64,000 nt of DNA from the NCBI GenBank assembly GCA_016718275.1, contig JADKEA010000026.1, positions 1 through 64,000 on the forward strand, written 5' to 3'. The position numbers were made by a program, and so were the translations under genes. Position 1 is the stretch's first letter, and each line of letters begins with the position of its first letter. Source of the stretch: Candidatus Villigracilis affinis (lineage in GTDB: Bacteria > Chloroflexota > Anaerolineae > Anaerolineales > Villigracilaceae). Positions 1 through 8,496 of this stretch are shown here, piece after piece. The notes under the pieces are model-generated. The model did not search any database. It saw nothing but the letters and a program-made list of their open reading frames with translations, and was not told the origin of the DNA.

Positions 1-7
1 AACCCCA

Positions 8-1681
8 ATGGCAAACAGATCCTTAGTCATCTACTCCATGAACAAAGTGGGGCGACTCATCCCCATCAGCAACAAAATGATCCTGCGCGATATTTCGCTC
101 GGGTTCTACTTCGGCGCCAAGATCGGCGTGCTCGGTCTTAACGGCGCGGGCAAATCCACCTTGCTGCGCATCATCGCAGGCATCGACAAAGACTACATCG
201 GCGAGATCTCGCAAGCCAAAGGCTACACCTACGGCTACCTCGAGCAGGAACCCAAACTCGACGAAACCAAAACCGTCATCGAGTGCGTCAAAGAAGCGGT
301 GCAACCCATCGTCGATATGCTCGCGCGCTTCGATGAGGTCAACGCCAAATTCGCCGAACCCGACGCCGACTTCGACGCCCTCGTGGCAGAGCAAGCCAAA
401 CTGCAGGAAGAACTCGACAAGCACGACGCCTGGAATCTCGACAGCCGCCTCGAACTCGCCATGGACGCCCTGCGCTGCCCGCCGTCGGATACGCCCATCA
501 AGGTCTGCTCAGGCGGAGAAAAGCGCCGCGTCGCGCTCACCCGACTCCTGCTCACTGAACCCGATGTTCTCCTGCTCGACGAACCCACCAACCACCTCGA
601 CGCCGAATCCGTGGCGTGGCTCGAACATCACCTGCGCGACTACAAAGGCACCGTCATCGCCGTCACCCACGACCGCTACTTCCTCGACAACGTCGCAGGC
701 TGGATCCTCGAACTCGACCGCGGCTACGGCATCCCCTACAAAGGCAACTACTCCTCCTGGCTCGAACAAAAACAAGAGCGCCTGCGCCTCGAAGAAAAAG
801 CCGAAAGCCAGCGCCAAAAGACTCTCAGCCGCGAACTCGAATGGATTCGCATGGGCGCCAAGGCACGTCAGGCAAAGGGACAAGCCCGCGTCACCGCCTA
901 CGAAAAATTATTGGGGCAAGAAGCCGAAGCACGCCGCGAAGAACTGGATATCTACATCCCGCCTGGTCCGCGCCTCGGTGATCTCGTTTTTGAATTTGAC
1001 AAGGTGACCAAGAGCTACGGCGACCGCCTCATTCTCGACGGGTTTTCTGCCTCTATTCCTCCAGGCTCTATCGTCGGGATAATTGGTCCCAACGGCGCAG
1101 GCAAGACCACCCTGCTCAAGATGATCACAGGCAAAGAGACTCCCGATAGCGGCACCATCAAGATCGGTGACACCGTCAAATTCTCCTACGTCGACCAAAC
1201 CCGCACCCTCGACCCCGAGAAAACCGTCTACGAAGAGATCTCAGGCGGCGCAGAAAATCTTGAGCTTGGCAAACGCAAAGTCAACGCACGCGGCTATGTC
1301 TCATCCTTCAACTTCGCAGGCTCCGACCAGCAAAAGAAAGTCGGCATCCTCTCAGGCGGTGAACGCAACCGCGTCCATCTCGCCAAAACCCTCACCGAAG
1401 GCGCCAACGTCCTGCTCCTCGATGAACCCACCAACGACCTCGACGTCAACACCCTCCGCGCCCTCGAAGAAGCCCTCACCGAATTCGCAGGCGTCGCCTT
1501 AGTCGTCAGCCACGACCGCTGGTTCCTCGACCGCATCTGCACCCACCTCATCGTCTACGAAGGCGACTCCGTGGCGAAGATGTACATCGGCAACTGGTCC
1601 GATTACGAAACCATGATGACCGAGAAATTCGGCAAAGACCTCACTCCGCATCGTGTGAAGTACAGAACGTTGAAGAGATAA
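8..1681 (+). CDS. ettA: Energy-dependent translational throttle protein EttA (ABC-F ATPase)
   Basis: Soluble ABC-F protein that binds the ribosomal E site and gates entry into elongation according to ATP/ADP state (family knowledge). The 557 residues hold two ATPase domains with no membrane segment. The first has Walker A GLNGAGKST near residue 44 and signature CSGGEKRR. The second has Walker A GPNGAGKTT near residue 360 and signature LSGGERNR. Each Walker B ends in LLLDEPTN followed by LD, so both catalytic Glu are present. The N-terminus (YSMNKVGR...ILRDISL) and the tail (YETMMTEKFGKDLTPHR) match EttA rather than Uup or other ABC-F groups. The start is 7 bases into the window, so its promoter is not visible. 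Decayed copies of its 3' part occur downstream at 3377-3496 and 4565-4609. Confidence 0.95.
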   Translation: MANRSLVIYSMNKVGRLIPISNKMILRDISLGFYFGAKIGVLGLNGAGKSTLLRIIAGIDKDYIGEISQAKGYTYGYLEQEPKLDETKTVIECVKEAVQPIVDMLARFDEVNAKFAEPDADFDALVAEQAKLQEELDKHDAWNLDSRLELAMDALRCPPSDTPIKVCSGGEKRRVALTRLLLTEPDVLLLDEPTNHLDAESVAWLEHHLRDYKGTVIAVTHDRYFLDNVAGWILELDRGYGIPYKGNYSSWLEQKQERLRLEEKAESQRQKTLSRELEWIRMGAKARQAKGQARVTAYEKLLGQEAEARREELDIYIPPGPRLGDLVFEFDKVTKSYGDRLILDGFSASIPPGSIVGIIGPNGAGKTTLLKMITGKETPDSGTIKIGDTVKFSYVDQTRTLDPEKTVYEEISGGAENLELGKRKVNARGYVSSFNFAGSDQQKKVGILSGGERNRVHLAKTLTEGANVLLLDEPTNDLDVNTLRALEEALTEFAGVALVVSHDRWFLDRICTHLIVYEGDSVAKMYIGNWSDYETMMTEKFGKDLTPHRVKYRTLKR

Positions 1682-1691
1682 ATATGATTCA

Positions 1692-1776
1692 TGTCGTTGC
1701 GAGGAGGGCGCTAGCCCGACGAAGCAATCTCCTCGTCAAGTTGAGGATTGCTTCGCAACAACCGCTCGCAATGACA
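1692..1776. repeat. Intergenic nested inverted repeat
   Basis: Outer arms TGTCGTTGCGAG (1692-1703) and CTCGCAATGACA (1765-1776) differ by one position; inner arms GAAGCAATCTCCTC and GAGGATTGCTTC pair as well. It is the first of several nested inverted repeats between genes here (also 11096-11196, 59203-59285, 61342-61464) and looks like a REP-type element transcribed behind ettA. Confidence 0.7.
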
Positions 1777-1780
1777 TAAA

Positions 1781-1817
1781 AAAACGTCCCGAAGGCTCAC
1801 AACCTTCGGGACGTTTT
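1781..1817. terminator. Bidirectional rho-independent terminator
   Basis: Perfect 15-base arms AAAACGTCCCGAAGG (1781-1795) and CCTTCGGGACGTTTT (1803-1817) with a 7-base loop; A-rich on one side and T-rich on the other. It lies between convergent ettA and the small gene at 1821-2105 and can serve both. Confidence 0.85.
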
Positions 1818-1820
1818 GCA

Positions 1821-2105
1821 TCAATATTCCTTTGTTTCAGCGATCTCCACGATCTGTGCTTTGGGGTCCGTCATAATTGTCCCTTCCACGCGCGACCACA
1901 CCGCGCGCATGGCATTAAGCAGGGCATCTGCATCATTGGCTGTATCGAATTCAAGTTGAATCATGACATAGTTGGGGTTATCCACTGGGCGCAGGATTTG
2001 ATATCGGCGTACTCGCATTTTCTCCCGCCCTACAGGATCACTATCGAAAGCCCGCTTCCAATTTTCGTAACTTGGGACGGGATGTTCTATACATAACTTA
2101 TACAT
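1821..2105 (-). CDS. Small uncharacterised protein, possible dimeric alpha/beta-barrel fold
   Basis: A 94-residue soluble protein that I do not recognise at family level. It starts MYKLCIEHPVPSYENWKRAF and alternates hydrophobic strands with helices in a way that recalls small ferredoxin-like monooxygenase/cyclase folds (a strand, then a helix with PSYENWKRAFD, then a strand ending YVMIQLEF); that fold guess is weak. An AGGAG lies 6 bases before the ATG. It follows the membrane-protein gene at 2136-2597 by about 30 bases on the same strand, so the two are probably co-transcribed from the palindromic control region at 2627-2659. Confidence 0.7.
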   Translation of the reverse strand: MYKLCIEHPVPSYENWKRAFDSDPVGREKMRVRRYQILRPVDNPNYVMIQLEFDTANDADALLNAMRAVWSRVEGTIMTDPKAQIVEIAETKEY

Positions 2106-2135
2106 GGCGGCTCCTTTTGTGGTTTACTGTCAAAA

Positions 2136-2597
2136 CTAAAACTGACTCTGTCGTGATTTCATCAGGATAAAGTAGGCGATGATTGCTCCGCCAAGGATCA
2201 GGGTGACATGAAAACCATACTCGATCGCCAACAGCCCGCTGATGTTGTCAGGGTTATGTGTCTGGTGCAGGTTGCTATGGGGCCACCAACTCAACAAGGA
2301 CCAGGAGATTGCAAAATGTACCGCCAGACCTAAGCCGCCCTCTACAGGCAGAAATGATCTAACAGCCTCCCGTCCAAAAAGTAGAAAAGCGAAGCCAAAC
2401 CCGAAGGCAAGGGATTGAATCATGGTAAGAAGAATGAAGAATGCTTTTTGCATTCCAACAGGACCTGGATCCTCCGCATGCAGACCCCAGAAACCGCCCA
2501 ACGGACCGCTGGGACTCGCGATAAAGGCGGCAACGCCAAGGATAAGGGTGACAACAATCCATTTTCCCCAACCGATCGGTTTATTGTGTGTGAACAT
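2136..2597 (-). CDS. Four-helix integral membrane protein of unknown function
   Basis: 153 residues with about four hydrophobic segments (near residues 12-28, 50-75, 85-103 and 125-147). His and Trp residues cluster between helices 3 and 4 (SWWPHSNLHQTHNPDN), which could bind a metal or haem; this is inference. AGAGGAGAG precedes the ATG. It is divergent from the TetR-type gene at 2682, and a 15-base-arm palindrome lies between them, so it is probably the TetR target. No family assigned. Confidence 0.75.
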   Translation of the reverse strand: MFTHNKPIGWGKWIVVTLILGVAAFIASPSGPLGGFWGLHAEDPGPVGMQKAFFILLTMIQSLAFGFGFAFLLFGREAVRSFLPVEGGLGLAVHFAISWSLLSWWPHSNLHQTHNPDNISGLLAIEYGFHVTLILGGAIIAYFILMKSRQSQF

Positions 2598-2626
2598 AAT
2601 TTTCTCTCCTCTCGCAAAATGAAACT

Positions 2627-2659
2627 AAAATTCAATACAGTAATACTGTATTGAATTTT
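2627..2659. promoter_or_regulatory. Palindromic operator between a TetR gene and a divergent membrane-protein gene
   Basis: Perfect inverted repeat: AAAATTCAATACAGT (2627-2641), spacer AAT, ACTGTATTGAATTTT (2645-2659). It lies 30 bases from the minus-strand start and 22 bases from the TetR start. This is the usual position and symmetry for a TetR operator that controls both its own gene and the divergent one. Confidence 0.8.
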
Positions 2660-2681
2660 ATGATAAAATAAATCAAGCAAA

Positions 2682-3340
2682 ATGTCAAGAGAAATATCCC
2701 GCAAAAAAACATCCCAACGTAAATATGACTCCAGCGGTCGGCAGGCGCAGGCGCTTGAATCACACGCGCAAATTATCAAAGCCGCGAGGGAGTTGTTTAT
2801 CGAGAGCGGATATTCTGGCGTCTCGATCGAAGCCATTGCCCGCAAGGCGAAAACATCCCCCGAAACGATATACTCCGTATTCAGGAATAAACGAACCATC
2901 CTTTCTCGTGCGATGGATCTTGCGTCTGGCATGGATGGCAGTCCATCCCCATTATGCTGCGTACATACATCCAAGAAGTTACATTGGAACGGGACCAACA
3001 AAAGCAAATCCAAATGTTTGCCAGTCGAATGCAGATATTCTTCTCACACATCGCCCCTGTTGTGGAAGTCGTGCGTGCCGCCGCCAAAACCGAACCAGAG
3101 ATTGATACTCTGTTCAAAAAATATCTGGATGATAGGTTTCAAGGAATGGGTTTTTTCGTAGACTGCCTACTGGCAAATGGACCACTGCGAAACGATTTAA
3201 GTAAATTGTCCGCAGTTGAGACCATTTGGACTCTGGCAAGCGCGGAGATTTACAATCTTCTGGTTGGAGATCGCGGCTGGTCAGAAGAAGAGTATGAGAT
3301 CTGGTTATCTGATACTCTCACAAGACTTCTGCTCTCATAG
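2682..3340 (+). pseudogene. TetR/AcrR-type transcriptional regulator, frameshifted
   Basis: The first frame (from 2682) encodes the DNA-binding domain: a Lys/Arg-rich start, then IIKAARELFIESGYSGVSIE and AIARKAKTSPETIYSVFRNK, a clear TetR helix-turn-helix. After DLASGMDG (about 2939) homology-like sequence continues in another frame as SIPIMLRTYIQE through to LSDTLTRLLLS at 3340, giving a normal TetR length near 219 residues. Loss of one base around 2938-2943 explains the shift. As read, the product would be a 159-residue protein with the DNA-binding domain and a scrambled tail. No clear Shine-Dalgarno; a TATGAT box sits next to the operator. It could be a true mutation or an assembly error. 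Confidence 0.8.
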
Positions 3341-3376
3341 TCACACTTACATCTATCAACGCCGGTACTTCGACTC

Positions 3377-3496
3377 TTCGAAGACGAGGTCGTTATAAAA
3401 ATGTACATCGGCAACGGGTCTGATTACGAAACAATGATGCAGGAAAAATTCGGCAAGGATTTAACTCCGCATCGGGTCAAATACCGAACGTTGAGC
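3377..3496 (+). pseudogene. Decayed fragment of a second ettA copy (C-terminal tail)
   Basis: Reading from 3377 gives FEDEVVIKMYIGNGSDYETM and then MQEKFGKDLTPHRVKYRTL, matching the last roughly 38 residues of EttA encoded at 1565-1678. After the match the frame runs on into unrelated sequence until 3613. The open frame from the internal ATG at 3401 is therefore not a real 70-residue gene. The rest of the 3341-3687 interval holds nothing else I recognise. Confidence 0.85.
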
Positions 3497-3687
3497 GTTC
3501 GTTGCAAAAAAGCGTATCGAGGCCAAAAGGCGAAGGGTCTCCCCGCCCTTTTTATATCCTACAGAACTCTCAAACATTTAACCAAAAACCTTAGGGAAAA
3601 AGACAGTTCTTGAGTATTGAAACTAATACGGGAATCAAAGGTCTAACCTATTGATAGCAAAATCAACGCTTGATAGAGGAGACCGCA

Positions 3688-4569
3688 ATGAATCAACTTC
3701 GTACGCTTCCCTCGTATATTTTTCTGACGGACGACAAGTCCCGCCTGCGGGCTGGCTGGCGAATATTGATCGCCGTTATTCTGACGGGTGTATTCTTCAA
3801 TATCGTTGACTGGATTCGCAGCGCCTTATCCATGTCAGGACCGACCAGCCTCATCATAAGCTTGTGCATTGACTTTATCGTAGTCACAAGCGCCATTTAT
3901 ATTACGCGCCGTTTTGTAGATAAACGCTCGTTTACAAGCCTTGGCTTTCGTATCAATAAACAGGCAGGCTTTGATCTTCTGGTGGGTATCGCCATACCCT
4001 TCGTATTGTTTCTCGTCATCTACACGGTTGAATATTCTCTGGGATGGCTAAAGTTTGATACATTTGCCTGGGAAACCGAGACCCCATCCATGGTCATTTC
4101 TCAAACTTTCCGATATTTTGTATGGTTCATATTTGTCGCCTGGAATGAGGAACTGGTCTATCGTGGGTACATCATGCAATCTCTCGCGAGCGGGCTCAAT
4201 CTGACATGGGGCATTCTTATCTCCTCGATTTACTTTGGCATTGAGCATTTGTCCAACCCAAACAGCAATGGGATGGCAGTTGCGGGTATTTTTCTGGCTG
4301 GCTTGTTTCTCGCTTATGGATATCTGCGCACGGGACAATTATGGCTGTCAATTGGTTTACATCTCGGCTGGAACTTCTTTGAAAGCGCAGTATTTGGCTT
4401 CCCTGTCTCGGGCTATGATCGTCCTGGTTTGTTCCACATCTCAGTTTCGGGTCCAGAATTCTGGACGGGTGGAGCGTTTGGTCCCGAAGCGGGATTTATT
4501 ATTCTCCCAATAACTCTTCTTGGGGCAGTGTTAATCTATCTGTACACAAGACACCGCAAACTTTCATGA
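3688..4569 (+). CDS. CPBP-family intramembrane metalloprotease (CAAX protease/bacteriocin-processing type)
   Basis: Polytopic membrane protein of 293 residues with about eight hydrophobic segments. The family's motifs are present: EE...YR in NEELVYRGYIM, the second-helix His in YFGIEHLSNPNS, and HLGWNF near the end. These supply the Glu and His residues of the presumed catalytic metal site. I chose the ATG at 3688 because GAGGAG lies 6 bases upstream; an in-frame TTG at 3670 would cover that site. Substrates are not predictable: the family includes prenyl-protein proteases and immunity proteins. The gene sits between two ettA fragments. Confidence 0.88.
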   Translation: MNQLRTLPSYIFLTDDKSRLRAGWRILIAVILTGVFFNIVDWIRSALSMSGPTSLIISLCIDFIVVTSAIYITRRFVDKRSFTSLGFRINKQAGFDLLVGIAIPFVLFLVIYTVEYSLGWLKFDTFAWETETPSMVISQTFRYFVWFIFVAWNEELVYRGYIMQSLASGLNLTWGILISSIYFGIEHLSNPNSNGMAVAGIFLAGLFLAYGYLRTGQLWLSIGLHLGWNFFESAVFGFPVSGYDRPGLFHISVSGPEFWTGGAFGPEAGFIILPITLLGAVLIYLYTRHRKLS

Positions 4570-4609
4570 CCGCTGCTTCTTCGACCGCACCTGCACGCAT
4601 TTGGTGATT
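4565..4609 (+). pseudogene. Second decayed ettA fragment
   Basis: Translation of 4565-4609 gives HDRCFFDRTCTHLVI, which matches HDRWFLDRICTHLIV of EttA (1511-1555) at 10 of 15 positions; about 33 of 45 bases agree. It overlaps the stop of the CPBP gene. In intact EttA this stretch lies just upstream of the tail found at 3377-3496, so the two fragments are in the reverse of their natural order. Confidence 0.65.
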
Positions 4610-4723
4610 AGCGAAGTGCCCCGTCCTTTTTGTTACCTCACCATTCGGTGACGAAACATCGCCTTGCATCTTTTTTATCAACAATGTGTTGTAACCATCA
4701 GCTTATCGGTAAAGGAGCAAGAC

Positions 4724-5943
4724 ATGGAAATGATCGAAACAATCATTGTAGGCGGCGGGCAGGCGGGACTCTCAACGAGTTATCACTTGAAACAATTGGG
4801 ACGCGAACATGTCGTCCTTGAAGCGGCGGAGAAACCCGCCCACGCCTGGCGGAACGACCGCTGGGACTCGTTCACTTTCGTTACCCCCAACTGGACAATT
4901 CAACTCCCTGGCGCGGAATATGACGGCGACGACCCTGACGGGTATCTGCCCAAAGAGGAGATCGTCGCTTACTTTGAGCGCTATATCGAGAAGTATGATC
5001 TGCCCGTGCGCTTCAAAACCTCCGTGTTGGAAGTTGCCCCAATGGACGGAGGCAGCTATCAGGTCAAGACAGAGGCGGGAATCATTCAAGCCAGGAATGT
5101 GGTCATCGCGACGGGTTCCTTCCAGAAGCCGAAGATTCCCGCATTCGCTTCGAATCTCCCCACCGATATACAGCAACTTCATTCAGGGTTTTATCGCAAC
5201 CCAGCGCAATTGCCTGACGGCGCGGTGTTAGTGGTTGGTGCGGGGCAATCGGGTTTGCAGATCGCCGAGGAGTTGTATCAAAGCGGGCGCAAGGTATACC
5301 TCAGCGTTGGGTTTGCGCCGCGTGCCCCGCGTCGTTATCGCGGGCGGGATGTCTTTGCCTGGTTGGTGGATGTGGGCTTTTTTGAGCAAACGCCCGATAA
5401 ACTTCCTTCGCCCAAAGCGCGTTTCGGAGCCAACCCGCAACTGAGCGGCAAGAACGGTGGGCATTCTCTCAACTTGCATCAGTTCGCGCGTGACGGCGTT
5501 ACCTTGCTGGGTCACATCGCAGGCGCTGACGGCGGCAGGGTCACTTTCAAATCTGACCTCAAGGAGACCCTTGCCAGAACCGACAAAGCCGAAAAGATAT
5601 TTGCGCGATGATCGATAAGTACATCGCTGCCAAGGGTATCGACGCGCCGCTGGAGACATTACCCGAGCTACAAGATGGATATTCAGCGGAAGAGGTCACC
5701 GAACTTGAGTTGAAATCGGCGAAGGTCAAAACCATCATTTGGGCAATGGGTTACACGTTTGACTGCAGCTTTGTGAAATTACCCGTCACCGATGAAGATG
5801 GATTCCCCATTACGCAACGCGGCGTGACTCAATACCCTGGTTTGTATTTTGTCGGCATGAACTGGTTGAGCAAGCGCAAGTCTGCGCTGTTGTTGGGTGT
5901 GAAAGAAGATGTGGAGTCTGTTGTTGCAGAGATAACGAAGTAA
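4724..5943 (+). pseudogene. NAD(P)/FAD-dependent flavoprotein monooxygenase (CzcO-like), split by a frameshift
   Basis: The first part (4724-5611) starts METIIVGGGQAGLS-like with an FAD-binding GGGQAGLS motif, an ATGSFQKPKIP motif, and a second Rossmann motif VVGAGQSGLQIAEEL for NAD(P)H. The second part (5608-5943) carries the C-terminal FAD contact, TIIWAMGYTFDCSF and GLYFVGMNWLSKRKSALL. The two parts meet in an ATGA overlap at 5608-5611 and together give about 406 residues, normal for the family. Loss of one base near 5604 best explains the break; the ATGA could in principle allow coupled translation of two halves. AAAGGAG 6 bases upstream supports the start at 4724. The substrate cannot be told from sequence. 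Confidence 0.82.
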
Positions 5944-5991
5944 ATCAGTGCATGCTCCTTCAAAACGAGCTGCTCGCGGAAAATGAGACGT

Positions 5992-6034
5992 AAAAAGTGA
6001 CAGCCACATCGCGAAGCGGGTGACTGTCACTTTT
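5992..6034. terminator. Bidirectional terminator hairpin
   Basis: Arms AAAAGTGACAG (5993-6003) and CTGTCACTTTT (6024-6034) around a loop that contains GCGAAGCG. It lies between the convergent monooxygenase and BNR-repeat genes. Confidence 0.75.
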
Positions 6035-6053
6035 CTTTTGAACCCGTTGTTTT

Positions 6054-7211
6054 CTATTCCAATACCGCTGCTTCCACCGAATGGATCGGCGGCAGGAAAT
6101 CGGCCAACATCTCCCAGCTTTCGCCGGAGTCACGGCTGTAAAATAGCTGACCTGTATTTGTGCCGATGTAAATCCCTGCGTCTTCAAATGTATCTGTTGC
6201 CATGGCTTCACGTAGAACAACGAGGTGTGCTTTATCGGGCAGGCCTTTTGTCTTGCGCTCCCAGGTTTCGCCTGCATCACGGCTGCGCCACACGGAAAAC
6301 TTTCCGTCCACGCTCATGCGGTATTCATCGCTTTCTTCGAGGGCCACATACACCGTGCGCGGATCAGTAGGGTGGACCGCGATCGGAAACCCGAAACGTG
6401 AAGGCAGTCTGCCCTCGCCGATATCGATCCAGTCTTCGCCTGCGTTGTCACTGCGATAAATGCCGCAGTGGTTCTGCTGGTACAACACATTCGGGTCGGA
6501 TGGATGCATGGTCATTTTGTGCACACACTGCCCAAATTCGGGGAATTTATCGGGCATGAAATCTGCGCGTACATTTTTATTGAACGGATGCCATGTCTGG
6601 CCGCCATCGTCAGTGCGGTAACAGCCTGCCGCCGACACCGCGATATACATCCGCTTTTCATTTGTCGGGTCCAGCACGATCGTATGCAGGCATAAACCGC
6701 CTGCGCCCGGGTTCCACTGACCGCGGTGTGGGTGGTCGAAGAGAGTCTCGTTGAGTTCCCAGGTCTCGCCGCGATCTTTTGAGATATACAGGGAGGCGGG
6801 CTGTGCACCGGCATACAATACATTTGGCTCGCTGGCACGCCCGGGAGTGATGTTCCAAACCTGGATCATCTTTTCAGGTTTATCTTTTATATCCTCTCCG
6901 CCCTCGGAACGAAAAGCTTCGTCCACTGTGCTGGCAGGCCTGCCAGATTTCGACGGGCGCGTGATTAAAGGAACCTGCTTCGCCTGAGTCCACGTTTTGC
7001 CGAGGTCATCTGAATAATGGGTGGTTGGCCCATAAACAAAGTGACTGACCGCCGCATGCAAACGCTGATCACGTGGATCCAATTTCATGTGCATCATGTT
7101 CCAACTTTTAAATAGGATGTCACTGGTTTGCCATTTTTGGCGTTTTGCATCGCTTTCGAAAATAAAGCCGCCTTTGGCCGTGCCGACAAAAACCATTGTC
7201 TTTTTGCTCAT
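6054..7211 (-). CDS. BNR/Asp-box repeat beta-propeller protein (sialidase-like fold)
   Basis: 385 residues with at least six Asp-box repeats: SDDLGKTW, SKDRGETW, TDDGGQTW, SDNAGEDW, SRDAGETW and SRDSGESW. This pattern defines a six-bladed propeller of the exo-sialidase/VPS10 type. I see no signal peptide, and the arginine triad needed for sialidase activity cannot be confirmed, so hydrolase activity is doubtful. Similar proteins are often annotated as photosystem-stability-like or exo-alpha-sialidase and may have a binding role. The ATG has an AGGAG (GCAAAAGGAGTTTCAT) upstream. The gene stands alone on this strand. Confidence 0.85.
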   Translation of the reverse strand: MSKKTMVFVGTAKGGFIFESDAKRQKWQTSDILFKSWNMMHMKLDPRDQRLHAAVSHFVYGPTTHYSDDLGKTWTQAKQVPLITRPSKSGRPASTVDEAFRSEGGEDIKDKPEKMIQVWNITPGRASEPNVLYAGAQPASLYISKDRGETWELNETLFDHPHRGQWNPGAGGLCLHTIVLDPTNEKRMYIAVSAAGCYRTDDGGQTWHPFNKNVRADFMPDKFPEFGQCVHKMTMHPSDPNVLYQQNHCGIYRSDNAGEDWIDIGEGRLPSRFGFPIAVHPTDPRTVYVALEESDEYRMSVDGKFSVWRSRDAGETWERKTKGLPDKAHLVVLREAMATDTFEDAGIYIGTNTGQLFYSRDSGESWEMLADFLPPIHSVEAAVLE

Positions 7212-7419
7212 ATGAAACTCCTTTTGCTAAAAAGAAAATATGTTCTAATTATTTTATCACCAATTCAGACAAAATATATGGTATTTAGCGGGAGTTTCTA
7301 TGTGCCTAAAGTGGGGTTTGGGAGATTTCGGCCACACGAATACATTCGGGAATTGCGCCGCAGATGAGACTCCCATTGTCACTTGAGCGTATCGATGGGA
7401 AGCAACAAGAGCCGCAATG

Positions 7420-8397
7420 TTATTCGTCCCTTATCGGTAATTCAGGGTCTATAAAATTTTGTTTTACAGAAAACAGGAATTTTCTCAATGCGGCGATTTG
7501 AGAAATTTGAAACTCCTGAACGATCCTGGCTTTAGGGGCAATGGCATCGAAGCCATGAAATGCGCCGCGAACGATATGAAGTTCACATTCCACGCCGCAC
7601 TCCTTTAACCTTTGTGCGTAGATCACATTTTCATCATGGAATAAATCCAGCGTCCCCACGCCGATCCACGTTGGAGGCAGCCCTGAAAGATCTGTACGCC
7701 TTGATGGGACCGCATAAGCGGGCGTATTTTCCATTCCACATTTTTGACCGAGATACGCCTCCCACCCAAACTGATTACTGATCGGGCTCCACGACATTAT
7801 CTCAGCCTTGGGCAGATCGTTGCGAATGGATGTCCTGTCGTCCAACATGGGATAAACCAGAAGTTGCCCCGTTAGTGGTATCTCTTTTCGGTCATGCGCA
7901 AGCTGTGCCAGTGAGGCTGCCAGCCCGCCACCGGCGCTTTCACCTCCGATGCCGATGCGGTTATCAATGCCGATCTGTCTGCCATGTGAATTGACCCATT
8001 GCAATGCTGTGTATGCATCTTCCAACGGTGTGGGGAATGGATGTCGCGGTGCATAACGATACTCCACCGATATGACCACAATGCCCAACTCGCGCACAAA
8101 TTGAATGCAGGCGAGATCGTCAATTTCCGGCCTGCCCATCACATATCCGCCGCCGTGCAGCCAGACCAGCCCGGGCACCAGGCCCGGCATTGACCTGGGT
8201 TTGTAAACGCGCAGCCGTATTTTTGTTTTCCCATCCTTGCCGGGAATGAAGATGTTTTGAATCTGAATATCTTTTGGGGTTTTCGTTATGCCTCGTAAAT
8301 TTGTCAAAAAGCGCCACAGCCAAAGATTTCCCGAGGTAACCGAGAATTTTGGAATTCTATTTGCCATTTGCCGCAGTTCAGGGTGGATTTGTTCCAT
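7420..8397 (-). CDS. Alpha/beta hydrolase, hormone-sensitive-lipase (HSL) type esterase
   Basis: Cytosolic carboxylesterase-like enzyme of 325 residues. It has the oxyanion motif WLHGGGYVMG, the nucleophile elbow GGESAGGGLA, the acid region LDLFHDENVIYA and the catalytic His in GAFHGFD, in the order of the HSL (GDXG) family. I prefer the internal ATG at 8397 because GGGAG lies about 10 bases before it; an upstream ATG at 8445 would add 16 residues. The 208 bases downstream to the BNR gene hold no gene that I can see. Probable substrates are short-chain esters; the natural one is unknown. Confidence 0.88.
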   Translation of the reverse strand: MEQIHPELRQMANRIPKFSVTSGNLWLWRFLTNLRGITKTPKDIQIQNIFIPGKDGKTKIRLRVYKPRSMPGLVPGLVWLHGGGYVMGRPEIDDLACIQFVRELGIVVISVEYRYAPRHPFPTPLEDAYTALQWVNSHGRQIGIDNRIGIGGESAGGGLAASLAQLAHDRKEIPLTGQLLVYPMLDDRTSIRNDLPKAEIMSWSPISNQFGWEAYLGQKCGMENTPAYAVPSRRTDLSGLPPTWIGVGTLDLFHDENVIYAQRLKECGVECELHIVRGAFHGFDAIAPKARIVQEFQISQIAALRKFLFSVKQNFIDPELPIRDE

Positions 8398-8496
8398 AAG
8401 TGGATTCTTCTCCCGTTGTGATTGGAAGGATTTTACTCCAGGCATACATCAGCATTTGTTTTCCCTGCCACCGACGAAGTATGGGAAAATATATAA

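Noticed and set aside
3401..3613. 70-residue open frame as an independent gene
   Set aside because: Its first 31 residues copy the EttA tail and the rest is unlike any protein; it is better read as a decayed fragment.
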